From the NCBI RefSeq assembly GCF_010119195.1, contig NZ_WRXL01000002.1, positions 62,001 to 126,000 on the forward strand: a stretch of 64,000 bases of DNA, in the 5' to 3' direction. Positions 32,678 to 42,408 of the stretch are shown piece after piece (positions within the stretch are counted from its first letter, which is position 1; each line of letters starts with the position of its first letter). Source of the stretch: Haloarcula salina. Lineage in GTDB: Archaea; Halobacteriota; Halobacteria; Halobacteriales; Haloarculaceae. The translations under genes were made by a program, and so were the position numbers. The notes beneath the pieces were generated by a model, which saw nothing but the letters and a program-made list of their open reading frames with translations, did not search any database and had not been told where the DNA came from.

Positions 32678-33148
32678 TCACAGCCCTTCGACGGCGCGGA
32701 GCTTCTGCTCGACGGGCGGCGGCGCGGCGCTCGGCCCGTCGCGCACGCGGTGGTCGGGAATCAGAAGCGGCACGGGGTTTGCGGCTAGCGCCTCGCGGAC
32801 CGCCGTCAGGTCTTCCTGGTCCTCGTCGTCGAGGTCCGGCGTCATCCGCGCGAGCTGTGCGACCGAGGCGTCCTCGCCGTAGGGGATCTCGCGGACGGCC
32901 TCCAGCACGCGCCGCTGGGCGGTCGGGACGGTCAGCCCGACGGTCACGTCGGCGAAGTCGTCCTCGGCTCCCTGCAGGTACTCCTCGATGCGGTCCAGCA
33001 GCGGGTGGTCGGTTCCAGCGTCCGCCTCCGGCGTCGAGGGAAACGACAGCGAGATGACTCGGTCGCCGGCCTCGCCGAACTGCACGAACTGATCGAGGTA
33101 CGACGATTCCCGGGCGTAGATCCCGGCGTCGCCGGTCGGTGTCTCCAT
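32678..33148 (-). CDS. MGMT-like protein lacking the alkyl-acceptor cysteine
   Basis: A 156-residue protein related to O6-alkylguanine-DNA alkyltransferases. The recognition region is visible as EAVREIPYGEDASVAQLARMT, and the active-site segment as ANPVPLLIPDHRVRDG where true enzymes have PCHRV. The cysteine is therefore Asp, so it cannot accept alkyl groups. This resembles alkyltransferase-like (ATL) proteins that flag damage for nucleotide excision, though those usually have Trp or Ala here. An upstream ATG at 33181 is an alternative start. It is convergent with the kinase gene and divergent from trpC. Confidence 0.78.
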   Translation of the reverse strand: METPTGDAGIYARESSYLDQFVQFGEAGDRVISLSFPSTPEADAGTDHPLLDRIEEYLQGAEDDFADVTVGLTVPTAQRRVLEAVREIPYGEDASVAQLARMTPDLDDEDQEDLTAVREALAANPVPLLIPDHRVRDGPSAAPPPVEQKLRAVEGL

Positions 33149-33213
33149 ATCCCCGTCCTCGGGCGGTCGCCCCTTGAACATTCGGCCGCGCCGTCGCCCG
33201 CCGGGACAGCAAG

Positions 33214-33241
33214 CCTTATGTACACTTCTGTACGTTAGTGT
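33214..33241 (+). promoter_or_regulatory. trp operon promoter with two TGTAC boxes
   Basis: CCTTATGTAC (33214 on) is TATA-like, about 31 bases before the trpC ATG. TGTACA (33219-33224) and TGTACG (33229-33234) are exactly ten bases apart. TGTACA is the TRP-box of TrpY in Methanothermobacter. ACACT (33222-33226) and AGTGT (33237-33241) also form an inverted repeat. A tryptophan-responsive repressor is a reasonable guess. Confidence 0.5.
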
Positions 33242-33247
33242 TCAGTA

Positions 33248-34050
33248 ATGGACGACAGTGAGGAGATAGCGCCAGCAGTTCGGTCGATTCTCGACGCGGC
33301 GCGCGAGCGCGGCGGCGGAGGCGACCGGGTATCGGTGAGTCCGCGCTCGCTGCCGGCGGCGTTCGAGGCGGCCGCGGCCGACGGCCGGACCCCGCTCGTC
33401 GCGGAGGTCAAGCCGACGAGCCCGACGGCCGACGGCGAACGGACCGACGACCCGGTGGAACTGGCGGAAGCGATGGTCGAGGGCGGCGCGGCGGCGCTGT
33501 CCGTGCTGACCGAACCGGAACACTTCGGCGGGTCGGCGGAGACGCTCGAAGCGGTGCGGGACGCCGTCGACGTGCCGGTGTTGCGCAAGGACTTCGTCCT
33601 CCACGAGGGACAGCTCGACGTGGTCGAGGCGGACGTGATCCTGCTCATCGTCCGCTTTCTCGAAGCCGAGGGGACCGACGACCTCGAAGACCTGCTCGCG
33701 GCCGCGCGGGACAGGGGTTTCCAGGTCCTCGTGGAGACCCATACCGCGGCCGAGGTCGAGACGGCGCTTTCGGCGGGCGCGGAGATCATCGGCGTCAACA
33801 ACCGGGACCTCGCCGAACTCGACGTCGACCTCGGGACCTTCGAGACGGTCGCGCCCGAGGTGCCCGAGAGCGTCACCCTCATTGCGGAAAGCGGCATACA
33901 GACACCAGACGACGTCGCGCGCATGCGTGAGGCCGGCGCGGACGCCCTGCTGGTCGGCTCGGCCATCATGGACCACGGCGCGGAGACGGACGTGACAGCG
34001 AACACGCGGCGGCTGACGAACGCAGAGACGGACACGACGACACCAGACAC

Positions 34051-34054
<4 letters not shown>
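33248..34054 (+). CDS. trpC: Indole-3-glycerol phosphate synthase
   Basis: A 268-residue TIM-barrel enzyme that closes the indole ring in tryptophan synthesis. Family motifs seen: [10 protein letters not shown] (catalytic Lys), [27 protein letters not shown] (second Lys), [10 protein letters not shown] and [11 protein letters not shown]. The N-terminus is the long form normal in haloarchaea. The end overlaps trpB by four bases. Confidence 0.95.
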
Positions 34055-35309
<1,255 letters not shown>

Positions 35310-35310
<1 letters not shown>

Positions 35311-36182
35311 TGGGCCTCGAACGCGCCTTCGCCGACGAACCGGCGTTCGTCCCGTACCTCGCCGCCGGCGATCCGACCTACGAGGCCTCGCTTTCGTACG
35401 TCGAGGCGCTGGCCCGCGGCGGCGCTGACGCCATCGAACTCGGTCTGCCGTTCTCCGAGCCGATGGCGGAGGGCCGGACCATCCAGAACGCCATCGTCCG
35501 CTCGCTCGACGCCGGCATGACCGTCGAGCGCTACTTCGAGTTCGTCGCGGACCTCGACGTGGACGTGCCGGTGGTGTGTATGACCTACTACAATCTCATC
35601 TACCAGTACGGGGGCAGCGAGGCGCAGAGCGCCTCGGACGCGAGCGGTGCAACCGCGAGCAAGGGCCCACGCCCGTTCGTCGAGAAAGCTGCCGAGGTCG
35701 GCATCGAGGGGTTCGTCGTCCCGGACCTGCCGGCGGAGGAAGCCGGTCCGCTCCGCGCCGCCTGCGACGAGTTCGGCCTCGACCTGGTGTTCATCGTCGC
35801 GCCGACGACGACGGGCGAACGGCTCGACCGGATGCGCGAGCAGGTGTCGGGCTACGTCTACGTACAGGCGCGCCTGGGCGTCACCGGCGCGCGCGAGGAC
35901 GTGGACGACGCCACCGAAGAATCGCTCGCCCGCCTCGCCGACTGGGACGTGCCGAAGGCCGTCGGCTTCGGCATCAAGACGGGCGACCACGCGGCGCGCA
36001 TCGTCGGGGCCGGCGCGGACGGGATCATCGTCGGCTCGGCCCTCATCGACATCGTCGCCGAGGGCCACGATAACGGCGACCCCGCCGAGGCGGTCGCGGA
36101 CCGCCTCGAAGCGAAGGCCCGCGAACTCAAAGAGGGGGCGCTGCGCGGCGAGTCAGAACGGCCGCAACCGGAACGCACATAA
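35310..36182 (+). CDS. trpA: Tryptophan synthase alpha chain
   Basis: A 290-residue TIM barrel that releases indole from indoleglycerol phosphate. The catalytic Glu is in [21 protein letters not shown] (two blocks near 35-55), and [14 protein letters not shown] is the N-terminal strand with the catalytic Asp region. A 15-20 residue insertion ([17 protein letters not shown], about 108-124) lengthens the active-site loop; it is Ser/Ala-rich. Last gene of trpCBA. Confidence 0.95.
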
Positions 36183-36208
36183 TCGTACTTGCCACACAGT
36201 CTCATAAC

Positions 36209-37012
36209 ATGACCGCAGGAAAGCGCGCACGACTCGAACGCATCGGGACAGACGACACGTACGTCATCGTCCCGATGGACCACGGTATCACAATGGGGGC
36301 CGTAACGGGGCTCAAAGACATCGAATCGACGATCGACGCGGTCACGAGCGGCGGCGCGGACGCCGTCCTCACCCAGCGGGGCATCGCCGGCCGTGTCCAC
36401 CCGAACAAGAACGACGCGGGCTACATCGTCCACCTCAACGGCTCGACGACCATCGGGCCCGACGAGCAGGACAAGCGGGTGACCGGAACGGTCGAGGACG
36501 CCATCCGCGCCGGGGCCGACGCCGTCTCCTTTCACATCAACGTCGGTAGCCAGCACGAACCCGGCCAGATCGAGGACCTCTCGAAGCTGACCACCGAGGC
36601 CAGTCAGTACGGCCTCCCGGTGCTGGCGATGGCCTACGCCCGCGGCCCGGACATCGATCCCGAGAACGACGATTACAATCAGTCGGTCGGCCACGCCGTC
36701 CGACTCGCGGAGGAACTCGGCGCGGACATCGTCAAGACGGGCTACACCGGTTCCGCCGACACCTTCCAGCACGTCGTCGAGTCCACGTCGCTACCCGTCG
36801 TCATCGCCGGCGGCGCGAAGGGAAGCGACGAGGAGACCGTCCGGATGGTGCGGGGCACGATGGACGCCGGGGCCGCCGGCGTCTCGATGGGGCGCTCCAT
36901 CTTCCAGCACGACGACCCCGAGAAGATCGCTCGCGCCGTCTCCGCCGTCGTCCACGACGACGCCACGACCGAGGCGGCGCTGCGAGAAGCCGAACTGCCC
37001 GTCGAGGCCTAG
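36209..37012 (+). CDS. 2-amino-3,7-dideoxy-D-threo-hept-6-ulosonate (ADH) synthase
   Basis: A 267-residue DhnA-type class I aldolase for the archaeal entry into the shikimate pathway. VPMDHGITMG, the Schiff-base Lys in DIVKTGYTGS (about 175-184) and VVIAGGAKGSDEE are the family signatures. Its product feeds the 3-dehydroquinate synthase II encoded at 38646-39812. It lies 26 bases after trpA and is probably in the same transcription unit. The stop overlaps the convergent MinD-like gene by four bases. Confidence 0.93.
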   Translation: MTAGKRARLERIGTDDTYVIVPMDHGITMGAVTGLKDIESTIDAVTSGGADAVLTQRGIAGRVHPNKNDAGYIVHLNGSTTIGPDEQDKRVTGTVEDAIRAGADAVSFHINVGSQHEPGQIEDLSKLTTEASQYGLPVLAMAYARGPDIDPENDDYNQSVGHAVRLAEELGADIVKTGYTGSADTFQHVVESTSLPVVIAGGAKGSDEETVRMVRGTMDAGAAGVSMGRSIFQHDDPEKIARAVSAVVHDDATTEAALREAELPVEA

Positions 37013-38370
37013 AGGCCGAACAGCGAGCGGACCTTCGTCCCGAGACCGTCTGACGACCCATCGTTTTCCGACCCCCGTTCCTCGTCAGCGGCGGCCGCGT
37101 CGGTCGCCGACGCCGAGTCGGTCTCGTCGCCGGACCGTCGGGGCGTCGCGTCGGACCGCGACCCACCGTCGTCCTCGGCCGCCGTCTCCCCCTCGTCCGT
37201 ATCGGTCGCGCCGTCGCGGTCGTCGCGGCCGGCGTCAGTCGCGGTCCCGTGCTGGCCGGCCGTCGCGACGGCGCGGTCGGCGTCGGTCACTGCGTCGGGG
37301 CCGTCGTCCCCCGCGGTTCCCGTCGCCCCCCGAGACGGCTCCGCGTCCTCCTTCGAGTCCTCGACCGTACCCGGTTCGGACTCGCCGGCGACATCGCCGG
37401 GCGCGCCGTCGGTCGGCTCCGTGGGGGCGTCTTCGGTCGGCTGTTCCGGGGCGGCGTCCGCGCTCCCTGGCGGCGACGGCCCCAGCAGGTCGCTGTCGTC
37501 GTCGAACTCGCTGGACTGGACGCGCCCGCCGTCGGTCGCGCTGTCGGCGGCCGCCTCGCCGTGACGGATCGGCCCCGCCCCGCTCGGTTCGGATCCGCTG
37601 CCGGCGTCGTCCGCTTCCTCGTGGACCGTCGCGTCGCCGCTCGACGCTTTCTCCGTCTCGACGAGCTGGCGGGCGATCTTCCGGTAGGCGACGGCCGCGC
37701 CGCTCTTCGGCGCGTCCAGCACGACGGGAGCGCCGCCGTCCTGGGCGTGCGGGACCGCGTCGTCCTCGGGGACGTGGCCGAGCAGTTCGACGCCGAGGAA
37801 GTCGGCAATCTGGTCGGCGCCGGGCGAGGCCCCGGTCCCCGACTTCGTCAGCACGAGTCCTCTGACCGGCGCGTCGACTCGGTCGGCGAGTTCCTGCGTG
37901 TTCCCGACGTTTCGGATCGACGAGACCCGCGGCGTGGAGACGAGCAACACGTCGTCGGCGAGCTGCAGCGGCCGAATCGTCTCCTCGCTCAGCCCCGCCG
38001 GCGTGTCGAGGAGGACCACGTCGTGGTGCCAGCGCAGGTCCTCGACGATGTCGGGCAGTCGGTCGAGGTCCGTCGCCGCGTAGCCGTCGAGAGTCGTCCC
38101 GCTCGGAACGACAGACAGTCCGACCTCGGTCTCGTACATCGCGTCCGCGATCGGCGCGTCGCCGGCGAGCACGTCGTGAAACGTCGTCGCCTCGTCCGTG
38201 TCCAGGTCCATGTCGAGGAAGTCGACGACGTTCGCCATCGCCAGATCCATCTCGACGACGACCGTCGAGTAGCCCGCCTCGGCCAGCATCGTCCCGAGAT
38301 TGATGCTCGTCGTGGTCTTCCCGACGCCCCCTTTCGCCCCCGCGACCGTGTATACGTGGTTAGTAACCAT
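37009..38370 (-). CDS. MinD/ParA family ATPase with long acidic tail and C-terminal amphipathic helix
   Basis: A 453-residue protein. Residues 1-235 are a MinD-type ATPase: deviant Walker A GAKGGVGKTT (about 9-18), switch I VVEMDLAMANVVDFL and switch II VVLLDTPAGL. The remaining 200 residues are low-complexity, rich in Asp, Glu, Ser, Gly and Ala. The last 12 (GLGTKVRSLFGL) form an amphipathic helix like the membrane-targeting tail of MinD. Haloarchaea have several MinD paralogues that position archaella and chemosensory arrays; which one this is cannot be said. The ATG at 38370 is preferred to a TTG upstream. Lies between two aromatic-pathway genes, in opposite orientation. Confidence 0.85.
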   Translation of the reverse strand: MVTNHVYTVAGAKGGVGKTTTSINLGTMLAEAGYSTVVVEMDLAMANVVDFLDMDLDTDEATTFHDVLAGDAPIADAMYETEVGLSVVPSGTTLDGYAATDLDRLPDIVEDLRWHHDVVLLDTPAGLSEETIRPLQLADDVLLVSTPRVSSIRNVGNTQELADRVDAPVRGLVLTKSGTGASPGADQIADFLGVELLGHVPEDDAVPHAQDGGAPVVLDAPKSGAAVAYRKIARQLVETEKASSGDATVHEEADDAGSGSEPSGAGPIRHGEAAADSATDGGRVQSSEFDDDSDLLGPSPPGSADAAPEQPTEDAPTEPTDGAPGDVAGESEPGTVEDSKEDAEPSRGATGTAGDDGPDAVTDADRAVATAGQHGTATDAGRDDRDGATDTDEGETAAEDDGGSRSDATPRRSGDETDSASATDAAAADEERGSENDGSSDGLGTKVRSLFGL

Positions 38371-38399
38371 ATCTATCTGGACCTTATCAGTCAAGTTGC

Positions 38400-38437
38400 C
38401 TGTTAGTAATATTCGATGATAAGTCTACTGACTAACA
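38400..38437. promoter_or_regulatory. Inverted repeat in the MinD-gene upstream region
   Basis: TGTTAGT (38400-38406) and ACTAACA (38431-38437) are exact inverted repeats. TATTAC (minus) in the same stretch is TATA-like, about 40 bases before the ATG at 38370. Further GTTAGTAA repeats occur nearby. Confidence 0.35.
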
Positions 38438-38645
38438 TTTGGTTTCTTATGAATGTCCTGCCTAAACTAACGACAACTCGGGTAGAATTTGTTCTTCGAA
38501 CGAAACCGCCTCTATTTCTGCCGACTTTCCACCGTGGGCTGAACGGTCGCGGTACCCCGTCACGCGCGCCCGTCGTCGGGGCCGGAAACGAGCCACCGAC
38601 GCCGGGTCCGCCACGTTCAAGCCCCACCGTCGCACACGTGGGGGT

Positions 38646-39812
38646 ATGACACGAAGCGTGTGGCTCAAAGCCGACGGCGAGGTCGGCGACTGGGAGACAC
38701 GAAAGCGACGAATCACCGCCGGCATCGAGGCCGGCGTCGACTGGGTCCTCGTCGACGAGGCCGACGTGGAGCGCGTCTCCGAACTCGGCGCGATCAACAT
38801 CGCCGCGTTCACCAACGGCGACGTCCACGTCATGGAGGCCGAGGCCGAGGAGTCAAACGCCGACGCGACCATCGTCGGGAAGGACGGCGAGGGCGACGGC
38901 ACGGTCGATCTACCCTCCGATTTCTCCGGTTCTGCGGACCTCTCCACGCTCCGGCAGAACGGCGCGGCCCCCGACGGCGGCTACGTCCGCATCTTCGACG
39001 AGGACTACGAGGCCTTCGCCGAGGCGGTCGCTGCCGAGGCCGACTTCACCATCGTCATCGGCGAGGACTGGCAGATCATCCCGCTGGAGAACCTCATCGC
39101 CCGCGTCGGCGACGAGACGGACCTCATCACCGGCGTCAAGACCGCCGAGGACGCCCGCACGGCGTACGAGACGCTGGAGCACGGTGCCGACGGCGTCCTG
39201 CTCGACACGGACGACCTCGACGAGATCAGGCGGACCGTGGAGGTCCGCGACGAGATGGGCCGCGAGTCCCTCGACCTGCAGTACGCCGAGGTGACCGCGA
39301 TCGAACAGACCGGGTCGGCCGACCGCGTCTGCATCGACACGGGCAACCTCATGGAGCACGACGAGGGGATGCTCGTCGGGTCGATGGCCCGCGGCCTGTT
39401 CTTCGTCCACGCCGAGACGGCCGAGTCGCCCTACGTCGCCTCCCGGCCGTTCCGGGTCAACGCCGGCGCGGTCCACGCCTACGTCCGCACCCCCGACGGC
39501 GGGACGAAGTACCTCTCGGAACTCCAGTCAGGTGACGAGGTCCAGATCGTCGACGCGAACGGGCGCACTCGCGAGGCCATCGTCGGCCGGGCGAAGATCG
39601 AGAAGCGCCCGATGTTTCGGGTGCAGGCCGAGACCGAGGACGGCGACCGCATCGAGACGCTGCTGCAGAACGCGGAGACCATCAAGGTCCACACCCGCGA
39701 CGGGCGCACGGCCGTCACCGACCTCGAACCCGGCGACGAGATCCTCGTCTACCACGAGGACACGGCGACGCACTTCGGCGAGAAGATCGAAGAGAGCATC
39801 ATCGAGAAGTAG
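38646..39812 (+). CDS. 3-dehydroquinate synthase II (archaeal type)
   Basis: A 388-residue enzyme that converts the ADH synthase product to 3-dehydroquinate. It begins MTRSVWLKADGEVGDWE. The strongly conserved blocks TIVIGEDWQIIPLENLIA, GADGVLLDTDDLDEI, VDRVC-type GSADRVCIDTGNLM, EGMLVGSMARGLFFVHAE and FRVNAGAVHAYVRTPDG are all present, and the length is normal. With ADH synthase it replaces the DAHP route. A weak TATA-like GTTCAA at 38615-38620 lies about 28 bases upstream. Confidence 0.94.
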   Translation: MTRSVWLKADGEVGDWETRKRRITAGIEAGVDWVLVDEADVERVSELGAINIAAFTNGDVHVMEAEAEESNADATIVGKDGEGDGTVDLPSDFSGSADLSTLRQNGAAPDGGYVRIFDEDYEAFAEAVAAEADFTIVIGEDWQIIPLENLIARVGDETDLITGVKTAEDARTAYETLEHGADGVLLDTDDLDEIRRTVEVRDEMGRESLDLQYAEVTAIEQTGSADRVCIDTGNLMEHDEGMLVGSMARGLFFVHAETAESPYVASRPFRVNAGAVHAYVRTPDGGTKYLSELQSGDEVQIVDANGRTREAIVGRAKIEKRPMFRVQAETEDGDRIETLLQNAETIKVHTRDGRTAVTDLEPGDEILVYHEDTATHFGEKIEESIIEK

Positions 39813-39841
39813 GTCCGGCGAGCGCCGGTCGACCGCGACCG

Positions 39842-40258
39842 CTACTGGCCGTCCGCTTCGACCGGTTCGAGCCGGGTCGTACACCAGTGACAGAAGTCGA
39901 TGTCCTGGTCCAGTTCTCGGCCGCAGTTGGGGCACTTCCTGCCCGATTCGACCTCCTGAGACCGGTTCTCTCTGATCGCCACCCAGTAGGCGTCGGCGAC
40001 GTTGAGCGTCGAGACCACGACCGAGGCGATGGTCGCCTCCTGGGGCCGCGCTCGATACGCCGCCAGGACGGCCTCCGTGCTGAACTCGTCGACCATCTGG
40101 ACGGTCCCGGTGACGACGAGGAGTGTGGACACCGCGAGCGTGAGCCCGAGCCAGAGCAGTCCCCGCCCCCACTTGCGGAGATAGAAGTGTCCGAGCCCGG
40201 GGAAGATGAACGCAAGCACGACAGCCAGCAGCGGCCGCTTGCGCCCTGAATCAGTCAT
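39842..40258 (-). CDS. Two-TM membrane protein with C-terminal zinc ribbon
   Basis: A 138-residue protein. Two hydrophobic segments, at about 9-26 (LLAVVLAFIFPGLGHFYL) and 34-55, resemble a TM2-like pair. A C-terminal double-knuckle zinc ribbon follows (KCPNCG about 108-113, FCHWC about 122-126). Common in haloarchaea (DUF7575-like); function unknown. Convergent with the dehydroquinate synthase gene. Confidence 0.72.
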   Translation of the reverse strand: MTDSGRKRPLLAVVLAFIFPGLGHFYLRKWGRGLLWLGLTLAVSTLLVVTGTVQMVDEFSTEAVLAAYRARPQEATIASVVVSTLNVADAYWVAIRENRSQEVESGRKCPNCGRELDQDIDFCHWCTTRLEPVEADGQ

Positions 40259-40375
40259 ACTCGCCGGGTCCGGTTCGCACGCCCCTATATCTTCCGACCC
40301 GCCGATTCCGGCCGACGACGCCGCTCCGGGAGCCTCTCAGATTCCGCTCAGTAGCGCACTCGGCGACCGAGGCGC

Positions 40376-41404
40376 TCACTCGACCGCCTCGTGGACGACG
40401 CGGAAGCCGTCGTCGGTCGCCTCGACCGATTCGACGGCGTAGAAACGGACGCGCCGCTCCTGTTTCGTGTTCACGGCGAAGTCGTAGTACTCGGCCTCGT
40501 AGCCCGGTTCCTTGCCGTCGGCGCGCCGGCGTTCGACCCACTCGCGGTGGGCGTCGAGGCGCTCGCGGGCCAGCGAGCGGGAGCGTTCGGAAGCGTCGCC
40601 GACCCGGCGGTCCAGCGCGGCAAGCAGGTCCGGGTCGCGGTCGACCCCGACGGAGTTCCGGCCGGCGACCATCGCCGCGAGCGTCGTCGTCCCGGTGCCG
40701 AGAAACGGGTCGAGCACGGTGTCGCCGTACACCGAGAACATCGAGACGAGACGGTAGGGGACCGTCAGGGGGAACGCGCCGGAGCGGTCCCGGAGGCCGT
40801 CGTCGATCGCCTGTGTCTCCCCTGGCAGTTCCCAGAGGTCCGAGAACCACTCGTTGCGCTCCTCCCAGAAGTAGGCGCTCTCGTAGCGTCGGTCCGCTCC
40901 CGGTTCGAGGCGGCGGCGCTCGCCGTTGCGGAAGACGAGAACGTGCTCGTGTTCGAGCGTCGGATAGGCGTTGGGCGGGACCATGCCCGACCCCATGAAC
41001 TTCGCGCCGCTGTTGGTCGGCTTCCGCCAGAGGATGTCCGGCAGCGCGCGCAGTCCGTGGCCGGTCAGCCGGTTCGTGATCTCCGCGTGGTTGGGGTACG
41101 AGCGGAAGCCGTCCTCGAGCGAGCGCGTCGCGTCGCCGACGTTGATACAGGCGATCCCGCCGGGGGCGAGCACGCGCGCCAGTTCGTCCCAGGCCGAATC
41201 GAGCACGTCGTGCATCAGCGCGAACGCGCGGTCGCCGTCGCCGTCGTCCAGCGCGTCCCCGATTGCGGGATCGAGGCTGGCGAAGATGTCGTCCCACATC
41301 TCGATCATCGGGTACGGGGGCGACGTGACGACGAGCTCGACGCTGTCGTCCGGGAGCGGCAGGTCGCGGGCGTCACCGGTGTGGACCCGGTGTGTCGTCT
41401 CCAT
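40376..41404 (-). CDS. zim: Site-specific DNA methyltransferase, probably the haloarchaeal CTAG (N4-cytosine) enzyme
   Basis: A 342-residue amino-methyltransferase. VVTSPPYPMIEMWDD holds catalytic motif IV (SPPY, as in N4-cytosine enzymes), and VLDPFLGTGTTTLAAMVAGR holds motif I (SAM). In this order (IV before I) it fits the beta-class layout. I recall the solitary haloarchaeal CTAG methylase Zim as having this N-terminal pattern; the recognition sequence cannot be read from the protein. No restriction partner is adjacent. A CTAG site lies at 41430-41433, just upstream of the start. Confidence 0.75.
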   Translation of the reverse strand: METTHRVHTGDARDLPLPDDSVELVVTSPPYPMIEMWDDIFASLDPAIGDALDDGDGDRAFALMHDVLDSAWDELARVLAPGGIACINVGDATRSLEDGFRSYPNHAEITNRLTGHGLRALPDILWRKPTNSGAKFMGSGMVPPNAYPTLEHEHVLVFRNGERRRLEPGADRRYESAYFWEERNEWFSDLWELPGETQAIDDGLRDRSGAFPLTVPYRLVSMFSVYGDTVLDPFLGTGTTTLAAMVAGRNSVGVDRDPDLLAALDRRVGDASERSRSLARERLDAHREWVERRRADGKEPGYEAEYYDFAVNTKQERRVRFYAVESVEATDDGFRVVHEAVE

Positions 41405-41441
41405 ACCGGTCCCAGCGGAGGGACCGACTCTAGTCTTGCGG

Positions 41442-42332
41442 TTACCGCTCGCCGAGCTCGCGCTGCACCTCGTTGATCTTCGCCGTCTGCTGCTCGTTCG
41501 CGGCGGCGATCTGCTCGATCTCGTCGGCAACCCGCTCGGCGCTGTCGGCCGTCTCGTCGATCATGCTGGCGACTTCTTCGGTCGAGGCGGCCTGCTCGTC
41601 GGTCGCGGAGGCGACCTCCTCGGCGCTGCGGGCGGCCTCCTTGACCGCGTCGTCGATGTCGCGCAGGATCTCGACGGCCCGGCGCACCTGGTCGATCCCC
41701 TCCTCGACCTCGTCGTTCGCGTGGTCGATGCTGGAGACGGTGTCCTCGGTGTCCGCCTTGATGTTGGCGACGAGCTGTTCGATCTCCGTCGCGTTCTGCT
41801 GGGACTCCTCGGCGAGACTCTTGACCTCGTTTGCCACGACGGCGAACCCGCTCCCGGCCTCGCCGGCGCGTGCGGCCTCGATGGAGGCGTTCAGCGCCAG
41901 CATGTTCGTCTGGTCGGCGATGTCGTTGATGACCTCGACGATGTCGTCGATCTCGTCGATGCGGTCGCGGAGTTGCTCCACGTCCTCGGCCACGTCGGTG
42001 TTGGCCTCGTCGACGGACTCCATCGCGTCGATAGCGTCGTCTGCCACCTCACGGCCCTCGTCGGCGAGGTCTCGGGCCCTGTCGCTGACCTGCCGGACCT
42101 GGCTCGCGCTGGAGGCGACCTCCTCGACGGTCGCCGAGAGATTCGAGACCTCGCTCGCGACCTCGCGCATCGTGTCGGACTGGTCGTGTGCGAGCTCGCT
42201 GATCTCCTGTGAGCTCTGTGAGACGTCCTCGGACGTGTGCAGCAGTTCGTCGATCGCCGTTCCGATGTCGGAAACGGATACGTCAGTCTCGCCAGTCAGT
42301 TGCTGACTGGTCTCGTCCGGATTTACCGTCAT
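41442..42332 (-). CDS. Minimal soluble methyl-accepting chemotaxis (transducer) protein
   Basis: A 296-residue coiled-coil protein that is almost only the MCP signalling domain. The hairpin tip [24 protein letters not shown] (described, near 140-162) binds CheA/CheW. Flanking helices carry Glu-rich methylation-type pairs (for example [11 protein letters not shown] and [11 protein letters not shown]). The first 25 residues form no known sensor domain and there is no TM helix or HAMP. It either takes its signal from a partner protein or senses through the bundle. Complete in reading frame, so not an obvious fragment. Confidence 0.88.
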   Translation of the reverse strand: MTVNPDETSQQLTGETDVSVSDIGTAIDELLHTSEDVSQSSQEISELAHDQSDTMREVASEVSNLSATVEEVASSASQVRQVSDRARDLADEGREVADDAIDAMESVDEANTDVAEDVEQLRDRIDEIDDIVEVINDIADQTNMLALNASIEAARAGEAGSGFAVVANEVKSLAEESQQNATEIEQLVANIKADTEDTVSSIDHANDEVEEGIDQVRRAVEILRDIDDAVKEAARSAEEVASATDEQAASTEEVASMIDETADSAERVADEIEQIAAANEQQTAKINEVQRELGER

Positions 42333-42408
42333 TTACCGGAGAAAACGCCGCCACCGCAGTAAACGTACCTCCGCAGTTATCACCCCTGATTCTACGTGCG
42401 GGGCGCTC

